A stretch of 40,781 bases of DNA, taken from positions 1 through 40,781 of the forward strand of contig JACQWT010000160.1 of assembly GCA_016209145.1 (NCBI GenBank). The letters run 5' to 3'. This document shows, piece by piece, positions 9,890-21,263 of the stretch (its first letter is position 1; the number at the start of each line of letters is the position of its first letter). The position numbers and the translations under genes were made by a program. Source of the stretch: Deltaproteobacteria bacterium. GTDB taxonomy: Bacteria > Myxococcota_A > Polyangia > Polyangiales > Polyangiaceae. The notes beneath the pieces are model-generated. The model saw only the letters and a list, made by a program, of their open reading frames with translations, searched no databases and was not told where the DNA came from.

Positions 9890-11525
9890 CGACGACAACC
9901 TCCGCTACTCCTTTCGCCGGATGCTGGAGGGCAAGGGGTTCTCCTTCATCGAGGCGTCCGACGGGCGCGAGGCGATCGCGCAGGCGAAGCAGGAGCGGCC
10001 GGACGTCATCGTCATGGATGTGCGCATGCCCGTGCTGAGCGGCCTGGAGGCATTCGAGGAGATCAAGCGCGCCCTGCCCGAGGTGCCGGTCATCATCATG
10101 ACCGCCTACGGCACCACCGAGACGGCCATCGAGGCGATGAAGCGCGGCGCGTTCGACTACATCGTCAAGCCGTTCGAGGTCGAGGAGATGCGGGCGCTCA
10201 TCTCGCGCGCGCTCGAACGCGGGCAAGACGAGGCCCAGGGCCTCGATCTCGGCCGGCCGGCGCAGGAGCCGCACCCGCGACCGGGGCTGATCGGCTCGAG
10301 CCGCGCCATGCAGCGGGTCTACAAGGCGGTCGGCCACGTAGCCGGAAGCGACGTGGCGGTGCTGCTGCTGGGCGAGACGGGCACGGGCAAAGAGCTCGTG
10401 GCCCGGACCATCCACGAGCACAGCCCGCGGCAGGGCGGCCCCTTCCTCGCCATCAACTGCGCGGCCATCCCCGAGACGCTCATCGAGGGCGAGCTGTTCG
10501 GGCACGAACGAGGCGCCTACACCGGGGCGGAGCAGCGCAAGATCGGGCTGCTGCAGTCGGCCGCCGGCGGGACGGTGCTGCTCGACGAGATCTCCGAGAT
10601 GCCTCCATCCGCGCAGGCCAAGCTGCTCCGCTTCCTCCAAGAGGGCGAGATCCTCATGCTCGGCGGCGAGAGGCCGGTGCACGTCGATACGCGCGTCATC
10701 GCCGCCAGCAACCGCGAGCTCGGCGCAGAGGTCGCGCGGGGCCAGTTCCGCGACGATCTGTTCTACCGCCTGAACGTCGTCAGCATCATCGTGCCCCCTT
10801 TGCGCGAGCGGCTGGATGATCTGGAGGCGCTGGTCGCCCACTTCGTCTGCCGGTTTGGCGCCGAGCACGGCAAATCGTTCGCGCGTGTCTCGGGCCGGGC
10901 CATCGCTCTGCTCAAGGCCCGCCGCTGGCCGGGCAACGTCCGGGAGCTGATGCACGTCACCCGGCGGGCCGTGATCGTGGGTCACGGACCGGTGCTGCTG
11001 CCGGCGCACTTCTTTCCCGAGACGCTCGACGACCTCGGCGATGGCACGGCCCAGCCCGACCTCGAGGTGCCCTCCGGGGCGGAGCAGCTCCTGCGGCAGC
11101 TCGTCGACCTGCTGCGCGCCCGGCCGGGCGTGCGCCTGCTCCCGACGCTGGAGCGGCTCGCCATCGACTACGTCTACCAGCAGGCGGGTGGCAACCAGGT
11201 GCAGGCCGCCAGGCCCCTGGGCATCACCCGCAACACGCTGCGCTCTCGGCTGGAGAAGTACGACATCGGTCTGCGCCCGGCCGAGGAGCCACCCCGAGAC
11301 CCGATACCTCGGCCGGCGGGTCGAGCGTCCTCTGCGGCTGCTGGGCCTGGCGTAGTTGTTCTGACTCCCCACGTCTTGCCGCAAACAGAACTGGCGCGGC
11401 CGTCCGCTGGAGTCAGTCGAGACGATCGTCAGTCTCATCGGAGACACACGGACGACCGCTGGACTGCACGTGCGCGCAGACCTGGATCGCGAGGAGTACG
11501 AGAAGGGGGTTGCCGTCTCCGATGA
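9864..11525 (+). CDS. NtrC-family sigma-54 response regulator with an abnormal C-terminal tail
   Basis: This regulator activates RNA polymerase bound by sigma-54. Its receiver domain has the acidic cluster ADDDD and phospho-acceptor Asp52 (IVMDVRMP). The AAA+ domain has Walker A GETGTGKE (170-177), the sigma-54-contacting loop as GAYTGA (217-222, a GAFTGA variant) and Walker B LLDEIS (239-244). A Fis-type helix-turn-helix (NQVQAARPLGITRNTLRSRLEKY) ends near residue 466. Such proteins normally stop soon after. Here about 80 further residues follow, with low third-position GC, running out of frame through a transposase remnant. The native stop was therefore probably lost by insertion or deletion. 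Plausible targets include the sigma-54 promoter at 13279. Confidence 0.88.
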   Translation: MSRILIADDDDNLRYSFRRMLEGKGFSFIEASDGREAIAQAKQERPDVIVMDVRMPVLSGLEAFEEIKRALPEVPVIIMTAYGTTETAIEAMKRGAFDYIVKPFEVEEMRALISRALERGQDEAQGLDLGRPAQEPHPRPGLIGSSRAMQRVYKAVGHVAGSDVAVLLLGETGTGKELVARTIHEHSPRQGGPFLAINCAAIPETLIEGELFGHERGAYTGAEQRKIGLLQSAAGGTVLLDEISEMPPSAQAKLLRFLQEGEILMLGGERPVHVDTRVIAASNRELGAEVARGQFRDDLFYRLNVVSIIVPPLRERLDDLEALVAHFVCRFGAEHGKSFARVSGRAIALLKARRWPGNVRELMHVTRRAVIVGHGPVLLPAHFFPETLDDLGDGTAQPDLEVPSGAEQLLRQLVDLLRARPGVRLLPTLERLAIDYVYQQAGGNQVQAARPLGITRNTLRSRLEKYDIGLRPAEEPPRDPIPRPAGRASSAAAGPGVVVLTPHVLPQTELARPSAGVSRDDRQSHRRHTDDRWTARARRPGSRGVREGGCRLR

Positions 11526-11598
11526 CGAATTCGCTGCCATCGACCTCCACCGCGCAGCATTCCACGGCGACTGGAACTACACCATTGGGACTACGTGA
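11365..11598 (+). mobile_element. ISAzo13-type transposase, C-terminal remnant
   Basis: In the frame starting at 11365 the peptide contains QNWRGRPLESVETIV, SLIGDTRTTAGLHVRADLD, KGVAVSDDEFAAIDL and FHGDWNYTI before a TGA. This is the recognisable end of ISAzo13-family (Rhodopirellula-type) DDE transposases. Only about 77 codons remain, with no catalytic residues and stop codons immediately upstream. The NtrC-type gene overlaps it in a different frame up to 11525. I could not define terminal inverted repeats or a target duplication. Confidence 0.75.
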
Positions 11599-11644
11599 GA
11601 GAGGACCATGAATCGCACTGGTTATTCTCACACGCCTCCTGAGG

Positions 11645-12805
11645 TCACGGACAGGCAAGGAGTGCTTTCACCGGCAGGAGCTTGTCGATTCCTTGCGACC
11701 CGTCGCCGACTTGGCCGTGCCCGTTCTGTCCCCAGCACCAGAGTGATCCATCCGCCTTGCGCCCGCACGTGTGACGGTACCCCGCAGCGACGTCGATGAC
11801 CGTCGTGCCGAGCGCCTTCACCTGGACGGGCGACTTGGTGTTGATCTTCGTGCCATTGCCGACCTGGCCGTACTCGTTCCACCCCCAGCACCAGAGCGTG
11901 CCGTCTCCCTTGCGCGCGCACGTATGCGAGTAGCCCACCGCTACTCTCATGGCGCTGTCGGCGAGCGCCGCCACGTGTATAGGCACCAGTCTGTCGATGG
12001 TCGTTCCATCGCCCAGCTCGCCGTAGAAGTTGCTCCCCCAGCACCAGAGGGCACCGTTGCCCTTGGTCGCGCAAGTGTGGTCGCCAGCTCCGAGGTCGAC
12101 GAAGCACGGCTCGCAAACCCCGAGAGCGCAGAGTTCCTTCGCGGCACAGCTCGTCCCGCAGCCGCCGCAGTTCTTCGCGCTGGTCAGGGTGTTGGCTTCG
12201 CAGCCGTTGGCGTTGTTGCCGTCGCAGTTGCCGAAGCCCTCGTCGCAAGTGGGCGAGCAGACCCCGCCGACGCATGCCGTCGAGCCGTTCGGGTTCGTGC
12301 AAGGCTTGTCGCACCCACCGCAGTTCATGCTCGTGAGGGTGTCGGTCTCGCAGCCGTTGGCGCTGTTGCCGTCGCAGTTGCCGAACCCCTCGTCGCAGGT
12401 GGGCGAGCAGACCCCGCCGACGCATGCCGTCGAGCCGTTCGGGTTCGTGCACGCTTTCATGCACGCACCGCAGTTCTCCACATCGCTATCCGTATCGACG
12501 CACTCGCTGCCGCACAGCTCAAGCCCGGTGCTGCAGCCGCCGGCCGCGCCCCCAGTCGTGCTCGCGCCGCCGCCTCCGCCGACCGAGCTCGAGGATGCGG
12601 CTCCGGCCGCGCCTCCCACTCCTGCGGCGCTGCTCGTGCCGCCGCCCGTGCTCTCGCTCGGCCACCAGTCCACCGACACGGTCCCTGAGCAGCTGCCGAG
12701 CAAGGCTCCCATCGTGAACGCGCTGCTGATACGCGCCAACCGGCCGATGGCAGTAGCGCTCCTCAATGGTGATCGTTGCTCCCAATGCCACGCTGCGTCC
12801 TCCAA
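11645..12805 (-). CDS. Secreted lipoprotein with Cys-rich and RCC1-like repeats
   Basis: A likely lipoprotein, with hydrophobic SSAFTMGALLGSC giving a lipobox-like cysteine. A Gly/Ser/Ala-rich linker follows, then Cys-rich modules (CGSECVDTDSDVENCGAC and two nearly identical GSTACVGGVCSPTCDEGFGNC units). The C-terminal part has three RCC1-type repeats of the pattern HTCxxKxDGxLWCWGxNxxGQVGDG, which usually form beta-propeller blades. Only three blades are present, fewer than a full seven-bladed propeller, so it may be partial or oligomeric. The start is uncertain: ATG 12805 gives a long N terminus, while TTG 12766 has GGAG about 10 nt upstream and gives a more usual signal peptide. It converges with the transposase remnant and shows no operon partner. 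Surface or periplasmic role inferred. Confidence 0.7.
   Translation of the reverse strand: MEDAAWHWEQRSPLRSATAIGRLARISSAFTMGALLGSCSGTVSVDWWPSESTGGGTSSAAGVGGAAGAASSSSVGGGGGASTTGGAAGGCSTGLELCGSECVDTDSDVENCGACMKACTNPNGSTACVGGVCSPTCDEGFGNCDGNSANGCETDTLTSMNCGGCDKPCTNPNGSTACVGGVCSPTCDEGFGNCDGNNANGCEANTLTSAKNCGGCGTSCAAKELCALGVCEPCFVDLGAGDHTCATKGNGALWCWGSNFYGELGDGTTIDRLVPIHVAALADSAMRVAVGYSHTCARKGDGTLWCWGWNEYGQVGNGTKINTKSPVQVKALGTTVIDVAAGYRHTCGRKADGSLWCWGQNGHGQVGDGSQGIDKLLPVKALLACP
12201..12451. repeat. Two 101-bp near-identical direct repeats, 150 bp apart
   Basis: 12201-12301 and 12351-12451 match at 98 of 101 positions. They encode the duplicated Cys-rich module of the RCC1-like lipoprotein and are exactly 150 bp (50 codons) apart, so the duplication is in frame. 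The high DNA identity suggests a recent duplication or gene conversion. Confidence 0.8.
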
Positions 12806-13158
12806 AAGCGCTCGCAGATGTCCGCGTTGCAGGCCTCCGACGCTAGGCGACGGGCATGACCGAACCGGCCGGCCGCTATGGAAAAAGGTGTAACGTGGGC
12901 TTCTTGTTGTCAGGCGCTTTCAGCATTCTCTTGAACGGCGAGCCAAGTAGTATTATTGGTTCCGGTTCTCACGCTATCCGTTGAGATCCGCGCACTTGCG
13001 TCGCTACCGGTGCTGTGGGTACGCCGTCCAAATCACGAACGATCTCTCTTGGCTGGCGCATGCCAGGGGGAGAAATGGGATCCGTAGTAGTAGGCTGAGG
13101 CGGAGCGCTGCCACCCCTCTCCGCCCCCGCCTCGCCCGCAGCGGGTAGCCCAAAGGTG

Positions 13159-13175
13159 TGCCCAGGATTGGGGCA
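13159..13175. promoter_or_regulatory. Inverted repeat, candidate activator site
   Basis: TGCCC and GGGCA are perfect reverse complements separated by 7 nt. The site is about 120 bp upstream of the -24 element, within the range where sigma-54 activators bind. The arms are only 5 bp, so a chance occurrence is possible. Confidence 0.3.
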
Positions 13176-13278
13176 GGCTGCTCAAAGGGCAGCGGCGGGC
13201 CGGGGGCCGGCGGCGCGCGCGATGCACGCGGGCCTCGCGATTCCAGCGAGTTCGGCGCCGGGCGACGAGGCCCCACCC

Positions 13279-13295
13279 CTGGCACGCGTCTTGCT
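13279..13295 (+). promoter_or_regulatory. Sigma-54 (-24/-12) promoter
   Basis: CTGGCACGCGTCTTGCT matches the sigma-54 consensus (YTGGCACG, 4 nt, TTGCW) at every defined position. The essential GG (13281-13282) and GC (13293-13294) have the required 10-nt spacing. Transcription should start near 13306, leaving a leader of about 146 nt before the Zn-ribbon gene at 13452. Such a promoter needs an NtrC-family activator; one is encoded 1.8 kb upstream on the same strand. Confidence 0.85.
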
Positions 13296-13451
13296 AAGTG
13301 GTGGGCAGGAGCCGGGGCTCCTCCCCCGTCTTTTCGTCGTCGCGGCTACGCCGAGACGCGAGGTTTGGTCTCCGGCCGAGCTTGCTCGGCCAAGATGGGG
13401 GAGGATCCCCGGACGTCTCAAGGCCCCGGCACCGCAACACTGGAGACGAAC

Positions 13452-14090
13452 ATGCAGTGTTCAAGCTGCCAGCATGTCATCACGCCGGGCCTGGAGATCG
13501 CGTGCTCCACGACGGGCACGGGGCTGCGACATTGTCCCTACTGCCTGGCCGTCATGCCGGGCGCCGAGTCGGCGGAGGCCCGCTGTGCGGCGCAGGGCGG
13601 GGACGACGTCTCGGTGGGCCGCCTGGAGAGGCGGCGCAGCGTGCGCGGGCAGTTCGTCGATCGCCTGCTCCAGGGCTCGGTGGACGGCGTGCTGCACTGC
13701 CCGGTCTGCGAGCAGCGGCTCAACAAGAACGACGAGCTCCTGCTGCGCTCCGGCGACTACTTCCGCTGCCCGAACTGCGCCCACGACCTGGCCACCGTCG
13801 CATACCGCGAGGTGGCCTACGACGAGAGCCGCTGGCTGCCCGTGCTCGTGGCCCTGGCCGACTTCAAGGCACAGCCCAAGTGCGCCGGCTGCGCCTACCT
13901 TGGAGCCGTGGCTCGGTCCTGCCAGCAGGCGCTGTCGTGGATCCCGAAGTCCCTCCCGGCCCAGCAGAGGTTGCTCTCCGCCACGCTGGCGCGCAGCGAC
14001 TGGCGTCTGCCCGACTGTGACTGGAGCAAGGCCTGTATGGCCGTCCAGCAGTACCGCAACCATGCGGCCGAGGGCCTGGCCCTGCTCTGA
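13452..14090 (+). CDS. Zn-ribbon protein, first gene of the redox operon
   Basis: A 212-residue soluble protein of unknown function. Three paired-cysteine knuckles are visible: CSSC with CPYC in the N-terminal 35 residues, CPVC with CPNC in the middle (separated by 20 residues), and CAGC with later cysteines near the C terminus. These are typical zinc-ribbon spacings. No catalytic domain is recognisable. I chose ATG 13452 because GGAG lies about 6 nt upstream and the Cys motifs begin right after it; the frame is open further upstream but reads as random sequence. It is the first gene after the sigma-54 promoter and 96 bp before the NuoE-like gene, so a role in assembling or regulating that complex is plausible but unproven. 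Confidence 0.65.
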   Translation: MQCSSCQHVITPGLEIACSTTGTGLRHCPYCLAVMPGAESAEARCAAQGGDDVSVGRLERRRSVRGQFVDRLLQGSVDGVLHCPVCEQRLNKNDELLLRSGDYFRCPNCAHDLATVAYREVAYDESRWLPVLVALADFKAQPKCAGCAYLGAVARSCQQALSWIPKSLPAQQRLLSATLARSDWRLPDCDWSKACMAVQQYRNHAAEGLALL

Positions 14091-14186
14091 GCAGCGACGC
14101 GGCAGGCCGACAAGAAACCCCACGCGGCCGGTGCGGCGGAGCCCCGCCGGATCCGCCAACCGCCCAGCCCACCACTTTCAATCACC

Positions 14187-15080
14187 ATGCCTGCCACCGT
14201 GCCCACGCCCGCCTCCGTCTCCAGGCCAGCCAAGACCCTGATCGACCCCGAGCACGTCCTCCGGATCGTCGACAAGAACGCCGGCAGCCGCGGCGCCCTC
14301 ATCGCCATCCTCGAGGACTTGCAGGCGACGTACAACTACCTGCCGCGTGACGCGCTGCGCATAGTTGCCAAGAAGACCGGCAGCTCGCTCGTGGACATCT
14401 ACGGCGTGGCCACGTTCTACAGTGTCTTCAGCCTCCAGCCACGCGGCGAGCACTTGTGCTCGGTGTGCATGGGCACGGCCTGCCACGTGCGCGGCTCGCC
14501 CCGGATCCTCGAGGAGTTCGAGCACCGGCTCGGCGTGCCGGCCGGGCAGACCACGCCGGATCGTACCTTCACGCTCGCGACGGTCAACTGCGTCGGCGCC
14601 TGCGCCCTCGGGCCGGTAGTCGTGCTCGACGGCGAGTACCACCGCAACACCACAACCCGGGACGTCAAGCCCATCATCCATGACTGCCTGGAGGCCGGCC
14701 GCGCGCAGAAGATCAGCAGCGACCAGCGCATCTTCCGCGTGGCCGTGGCCTGTCCGGCCTGCAACCGCAGCCTGATGGACCACGACCACCCGATCGAGGG
14801 CCAGCCGACGATCCACGTCACCATCACCTTCGGCAGCAAGCACGGCTGGCTGCGCCTTTCCAGCCTCTACGGCGACTTCCGCATTAGCTCCGAGCTGGAA
14901 ATCCCGCCCGAGACCGTGGTCACCATCTTCTGCCCGCGCTGCCACGCCGAGCTCAAGGCGGTGCGCACCTGCGCCCGCTGCGACGCGCCCATGATCGCGC
15001 TCTTGGTGCGCGCCGGCGGCATCCTCCAGATCTGCTCCCGGCGCGGCTGCAAGGAGCACATGCTCGATCTGGGAGACTGA
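14187..15080 (+). CDS. NuoE/HndA-like [2Fe-2S] subunit with Zn-ribbon-like C-terminal extension
   Basis: A thioredoxin-like ferredoxin subunit of the NuoE / HndA / HoxE type, which passes electrons within NADH-oxidising modules. The N-terminal helical part (LIAILEDLQATYNYLP, IYGVATFYSVF) is characteristic. The four cluster ligands are Cys94 and Cys99 in VCMGTACHVRG, and Cys135 and Cys139 in NCVGACALGP. Usual family members are about 160-180 residues. This one has an extra 110 or so residues with Cys pairs (ACPAC, FCPRC, TCARC, CSRRGC), which may bind zinc or another Fe-S cluster. The neighbouring NuoF-type gene is its expected partner. The start is the ATG at 14187, without a clear ribosome binding site. 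Confidence 0.85.
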   Translation: MPATVPTPASVSRPAKTLIDPEHVLRIVDKNAGSRGALIAILEDLQATYNYLPRDALRIVAKKTGSSLVDIYGVATFYSVFSLQPRGEHLCSVCMGTACHVRGSPRILEEFEHRLGVPAGQTTPDRTFTLATVNCVGACALGPVVVLDGEYHRNTTTRDVKPIIHDCLEAGRAQKISSDQRIFRVAVACPACNRSLMDHDHPIEGQPTIHVTITFGSKHGWLRLSSLYGDFRISSELEIPPETVVTIFCPRCHAELKAVRTCARCDAPMIALLVRAGGILQICSRRGCKEHMLDLGD

Positions 15081-15135
15081 CCCCAGCTTCCTGCGGCAGC
15101 CCGGCCGCCGCCGCTACTGCCTTCGGAGCCCGGCC

Positions 15136-18305
<3,170 letters not shown>

Positions 18306-18309
<4 letters not shown>

Positions 18310-18980
18310 CGAACCTCACCATCAACGGGCTGCCGCTCGCCGTCGAGCATGGCACGACCCTGCTCGAGGCCGCCCAGTTCCTGGGCTTCCCCATTCCCAC
18401 CCTGTGCCACATGGAAGGCCTGACGCCCTACGGGGCCTGCCGCCTTTGCGTGGTCGAGATCGGCCAGGAGCCGAAGTCGCGCCTGGTCACCGCCTGCACC
18501 TACACGGCCGAGGAGGGACTGCGCGTGCGCACCGACTCGGAGCGGGTGGTGCGGGCGCGGCGCATGGTCCTGGAGCTTCTGCTCGGCTCCTGCCCCCAGT
18601 CGAAGGTGATCCAGGATCTGGCCTCGATGCACGGCGTGCGCCAGCAGCGTTTCCGCCAGGAGCACGAGACCTGCATCATGTGCGGCCGCTGCGTGCGCAT
18701 GTGCGCCGAGCAGATGACGGGCAAGGCCATCGGCTTCCGCGGCCGGGGGATGAGTCGCAGCATCGGCACGCCGTTCGACGCGCGCTCGGAGGAGTGCCGC
18801 CTGTGCGGCGGCTGCATTTACGTTTGCCCCGCCTGCCAGCTCAGGTGCACCTACACCGAGCCGGACAAGGCGGTATGCGGCGGGTGTGCCAACTTGCCCC
18901 CGCCCTGCGTCGACAAGCCGCAGTTCCACGACATGATGTGCTACCTGCGGCCCTGCGTGGCCTGCGAGATTGTCAAGTAG
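18306..18980 (+). CDS. HoxU/NuoG-like Fe-S subunit
   Basis: A 224-residue electron-transfer subunit like HoxU or the N-terminal part of NuoG. It starts with a plant-type [2Fe-2S] domain (Cys34, 45, 48 in GACRLCVVE, and Cys64). The His-Cys ligand set of the NuoG middle cluster appears lost: the corresponding stretch reads LLLGSCPQSK. Two [4Fe-4S] motifs follow (CIMCGRCVRMC at 123-133 and CRLCGGCIYVC at 164-174). The C terminus is unusually Cys-rich, with at least eight more cysteines, so one or two additional clusters are possible. Its ATG overlaps the upstream stop (ATGA), a sign of translational coupling. It probably carries electrons between the NuoEF-type module and the GltB-like protein. 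Confidence 0.82.
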
Positions 18981-18992
18981 AAGGAGCGTGAC

Positions 18993-20579
18993 ATGGGAAG
19001 CTTGACCCGTCTGAACAGCTCGGCCTCCACCCTGACCAAGAACCGGACCGAGGGCTCGATCGTCCCGATCTCCGGCATGTGCGTCACCTGCGTCGATGGC
19101 TGCATCGGCATGTGCGAGATCGGCAAGAGCGCCTACCGCGGCCACGAGGTGATCTACCCGCAGCCCTTCGGAGTGATCACCGCCGCCTCGGAGAAGATCT
19201 ACCCCATCGACTACTCGCACTTCACCGTCATGGGCACGGCCGTGGGCGCGCACGGCATCGAGGCCGACTCGGATAAGGCCATTTTCCCCAGCGTCAATCT
19301 GGAGGTCCGCTTCGGCCACGACGAGGGCATCAAGTTCCGCCACCCCTGGATCATCCCGGGCATCGGCTCGACCAACGTGGCCAAGAACAACTGGGACGGC
19401 ATCGCCGGTGGCTCGGCCCTGGCCGGAATCGGCCTGACCATCGGCGAGAACGTCGTAGCCATGGATCCCGAGAGCGTGATCAAAAATCACCGCGTGGTCG
19501 ACACGGTCGATCTCAAGAACCGCATCAAGCTCTATCGGCAGTGGCAGCGGGACGGCTACGGCGCCATCATCGTCCAGGCCAACGTGGAAGACACGCGTCT
19601 TGGCGTGCAGGAGTACGCCATCGAGAAGCTCGGCGTCGAGGTGGTCGAGCTCAAGTGGGGCCAGGGCGCCAAGGACATCGGCGGCGAGGTCAAGATCAAC
19701 AACCTGAAGAAGGCCCAGCTCCTCTACGAGCGCGGCTACGTGGTGCTGCCCAACCCCACCGATCCGGCGGTGATCAAGGCCTTCGAGACCGGCGCCTTCA
19801 AGGAGTTCGAGCGGCACTCGCGCGTGGGCATGGTGGACGAAGGCGGCTTCGCGGCGCGCGTGCAGGAGCTGCGCAAGGCCGGCGCCAAGTACGTCTTCTT
19901 GAAGACCGGCGCCTACCGGCCGGCGGATCTGGCGCGCGCGGTGGCGTTCAGCTCCAAGTACGGCATCGACCTCCTGACCGTCGACGGCGCCGGCGGCGGC
20001 ACAGGCATGAGCCCCTGGCGCATGATGAACGAGTGGGGCGTCCCCTCCGTCGAGCTGCACTCGCTCGCCTACATGTACACCGACATGCTGGCCAAGCGCG
20101 GCAAGCGCGTGGCTCCGCTGGCCTTCGCGGGCGGCTTCACCTTCGAGGACCAGATCTTCAAGGGCCTGGCCCTGGGCGCCCCGTACGTGAAGCTCATCGG
20201 CATGGCGCGCGGTCCCATTGCCGCGGCCATGGTGGGCAAGACCATCGGCAAGACCATCGAGCAGGGCATGATCCCGGTCTACGTCGAGCGCTTCGGATCG
20301 AGCCGGGACGAGATCTTCGTCACCGCGCCCGCGCTGCGCCACGAGCTCGGCGAGGAGCTGTACGCCAAGCTGCCCACCGGCGCCATGGGCCTGTACACCT
20401 ACTACGAGCGCTTGGCGCAGGGCTTGCGCCAGCTCATGGCCGGCAACCGCAAGTTCTCGACCAAGCTCCTGGCGCGCGACGACATCGCCGCGCTCACGCG
20501 CGAGGCGGCCGAGGTGAGCGGCATCAGCTACGTCACCGAGGCCGACCACAACGAGGTCGAGCAGATCCTGGCGTTCTGA
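18993..20579 (+). CDS. GltB-like FMN protein with an N-terminal four-Cys motif
   Basis: A 528-residue TIM-barrel flavoprotein related to the FMN domain of glutamate synthase. Family signatures are KWGQGAKDIGGEVK (221-234, the K..QGAKP loop) and DGAGGGTGMSP (331-341, the flavin/substrate loop). It differs from real glutamate synthase in three ways. It has no glutaminase domain. It lacks the C-x5-C-x4-C ligands of the 3Fe-4S cluster. Its only cysteines are Cys30, 33, 37 and 41, a C-x2-C-x3-C-x3-C motif near the N terminus that would suit a [4Fe-4S] cluster. The ATG has AAGGAG upstream and follows the HoxU-like gene by 12 bp. It is the last gene of the operon and the only candidate for the terminal catalytic subunit. 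Substrate unknown; ammonia-dependent glutamate synthesis is one possibility. Confidence 0.85.
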   Translation: MGSLTRLNSSASTLTKNRTEGSIVPISGMCVTCVDGCIGMCEIGKSAYRGHEVIYPQPFGVITAASEKIYPIDYSHFTVMGTAVGAHGIEADSDKAIFPSVNLEVRFGHDEGIKFRHPWIIPGIGSTNVAKNNWDGIAGGSALAGIGLTIGENVVAMDPESVIKNHRVVDTVDLKNRIKLYRQWQRDGYGAIIVQANVEDTRLGVQEYAIEKLGVEVVELKWGQGAKDIGGEVKINNLKKAQLLYERGYVVLPNPTDPAVIKAFETGAFKEFERHSRVGMVDEGGFAARVQELRKAGAKYVFLKTGAYRPADLARAVAFSSKYGIDLLTVDGAGGGTGMSPWRMMNEWGVPSVELHSLAYMYTDMLAKRGKRVAPLAFAGGFTFEDQIFKGLALGAPYVKLIGMARGPIAAAMVGKTIGKTIEQGMIPVYVERFGSSRDEIFVTAPALRHELGEELYAKLPTGAMGLYTYYERLAQGLRQLMAGNRKFSTKLLARDDIAALTREAAEVSGISYVTEADHNEVEQILAF

Positions 20580-20585
20580 GGGGGT

Positions 20586-20604
20586 GGGGGCGCTACGTGC
20601 CCCC
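20586..20604. terminator. Short GC hairpin between convergent genes
   Basis: GGGGGC and GCCCCC pair around a 7-nt loop directly after the GltB-like stop. The loop region contains the stop codon of the convergent sensor-like gene. No T-run is present, so it is at best a weak or factor-dependent terminator. Confidence 0.35.
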
Positions 20605-20988
20605 GTCGAGCCGCTCGCGCTCCGCGAGCCGGCGCCGGTAGATCTCCAGGCGCCGGCGCTGCTCGGGCGTGAGCAGCTCGGCGATGGCGTCCAGCGCCTG
20701 CTGGCGGCAGCGCGCGCGCCGCTGCCAGATCTGCTGATCGAGCCCGGCGCACTCGCCGCGCTTCTGGCGCAGGATCTCGGCCGCCCGGGCGCGCTGCTCC
20801 GGGCTCAGGCCGAGCTTGCGCCCCAGGGCGCGAAGCTGGAAGAGCCGGCGCGCCTCGGCCGGCGTCCCGCCCATGATGGCGCCCAGCTCGCGATCGTCGA
20901 AGGCGCGCATTGCGCCGGCACCCGTCACGCCGCCCAGCAGGAACATCCCCGCGAGCACAATGGTGGCCTTGAGCCTTGCACGATTCAT
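20593..20988 (-). CDS. Periplasmic LTPEQ (Spy/CnrX-like) stress or metal sensor
   Basis: A 131-residue protein with an N-terminal membrane anchor (ATIVLAGMFLLGGVTGAGAM) and a helical, Arg-rich periplasmic domain. The domain has two family-typical motifs, LGLSPEQRARA and LLTPEQRRRLE, as seen in Spy/CpxP chaperones and in the CnrX group of periplasmic metal sensors. Its ATG overlaps the stop of the anti-sigma gene (ATGA), and that gene overlaps the sigma gene in the same way. The three-gene order matches cnrH-cnrY-cnrX-type regulons, where the sensor releases an ECF sigma factor from its anti-sigma. The signal sensed is unknown, and metal binding is not evident. Confidence 0.7.
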   Translation of the reverse strand: MNRARLKATIVLAGMFLLGGVTGAGAMRAFDDRELGAIMGGTPAEARRLFQLRALGRKLGLSPEQRARAAEILRQKRGECAGLDQQIWQRRARCRQQALDAIAELLTPEQRRRLEIYRRRLAERERLDGGT

Positions 20989-21263
20989 TCGTCCAGCTCC
21001 ACCAGCTCGAAAGCAGTCAGCACCTGATCGTCGAGCTCGTCGCGGGCGTGCAGGGCGAGCGCGGCGCTCGCCGCCGCCGCCAGAGCCGCCACGGCGATGG
21101 CCACGCGGCCCGAGCGCCGCAGACCGTCGAGCCACACCAGCCCCGACCGGCGCTCTGCGGCGGCCACGATCCAGTCGTCGAAGCCGGCGGCCGGCCGCAC
21201 CGCGGCAGTGGCGGCTGCCAGGCGGCGCAATCGCTTTTCGATGAAGTCCTGTGGCTCGCTCAT
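20985..21263 (-). CDS. Small single-pass anti-sigma factor
   Basis: A 92-residue protein with a cytoplasmic N-terminal half, one membrane helix (AIAVAALAAAASAALAL) and a short acidic periplasmic tail. It has no zinc-binding HxxxCxxC motif, so it resembles CnrY-like rather than ZAS-type anti-sigma factors. Identification rests on its position: it overlaps the ECF sigma gene upstream and the sensor gene downstream by 4 bp each. Expected role: holding the sigma factor at the membrane. Confidence 0.65.
   Translation of the reverse strand: MSEPQDFIEKRLRRLAAATAAVRPAAGFDDWIVAAAERRSGLVWLDGLRRSGRVAIAVAALAAAASAALALHARDELDDQVLTAFELVELDE

Larger units (their letters stand above)
12806..13451. other. Intergenic control region, partly AT-rich
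   Basis: This 646-bp gap lies between two divergent genes. Around 12890-12980 the sequence is noticeably richer in A/T than its surroundings (for example AGTAGTATTATTGG), and may hold the promoter of the minus-strand lipoprotein gene. Nearer the plus-strand operon are an inverted repeat (13159-13175) and a sigma-54 promoter (13279-13295). Reading frames crossing the region look like shadows. Confidence 0.55.

Noticed and set aside
18993..20579. Canonical glutamate synthase (gltB)
   Set aside because: No glutaminase domain and no 3Fe-4S cysteines; only the FMN-domain signatures match.
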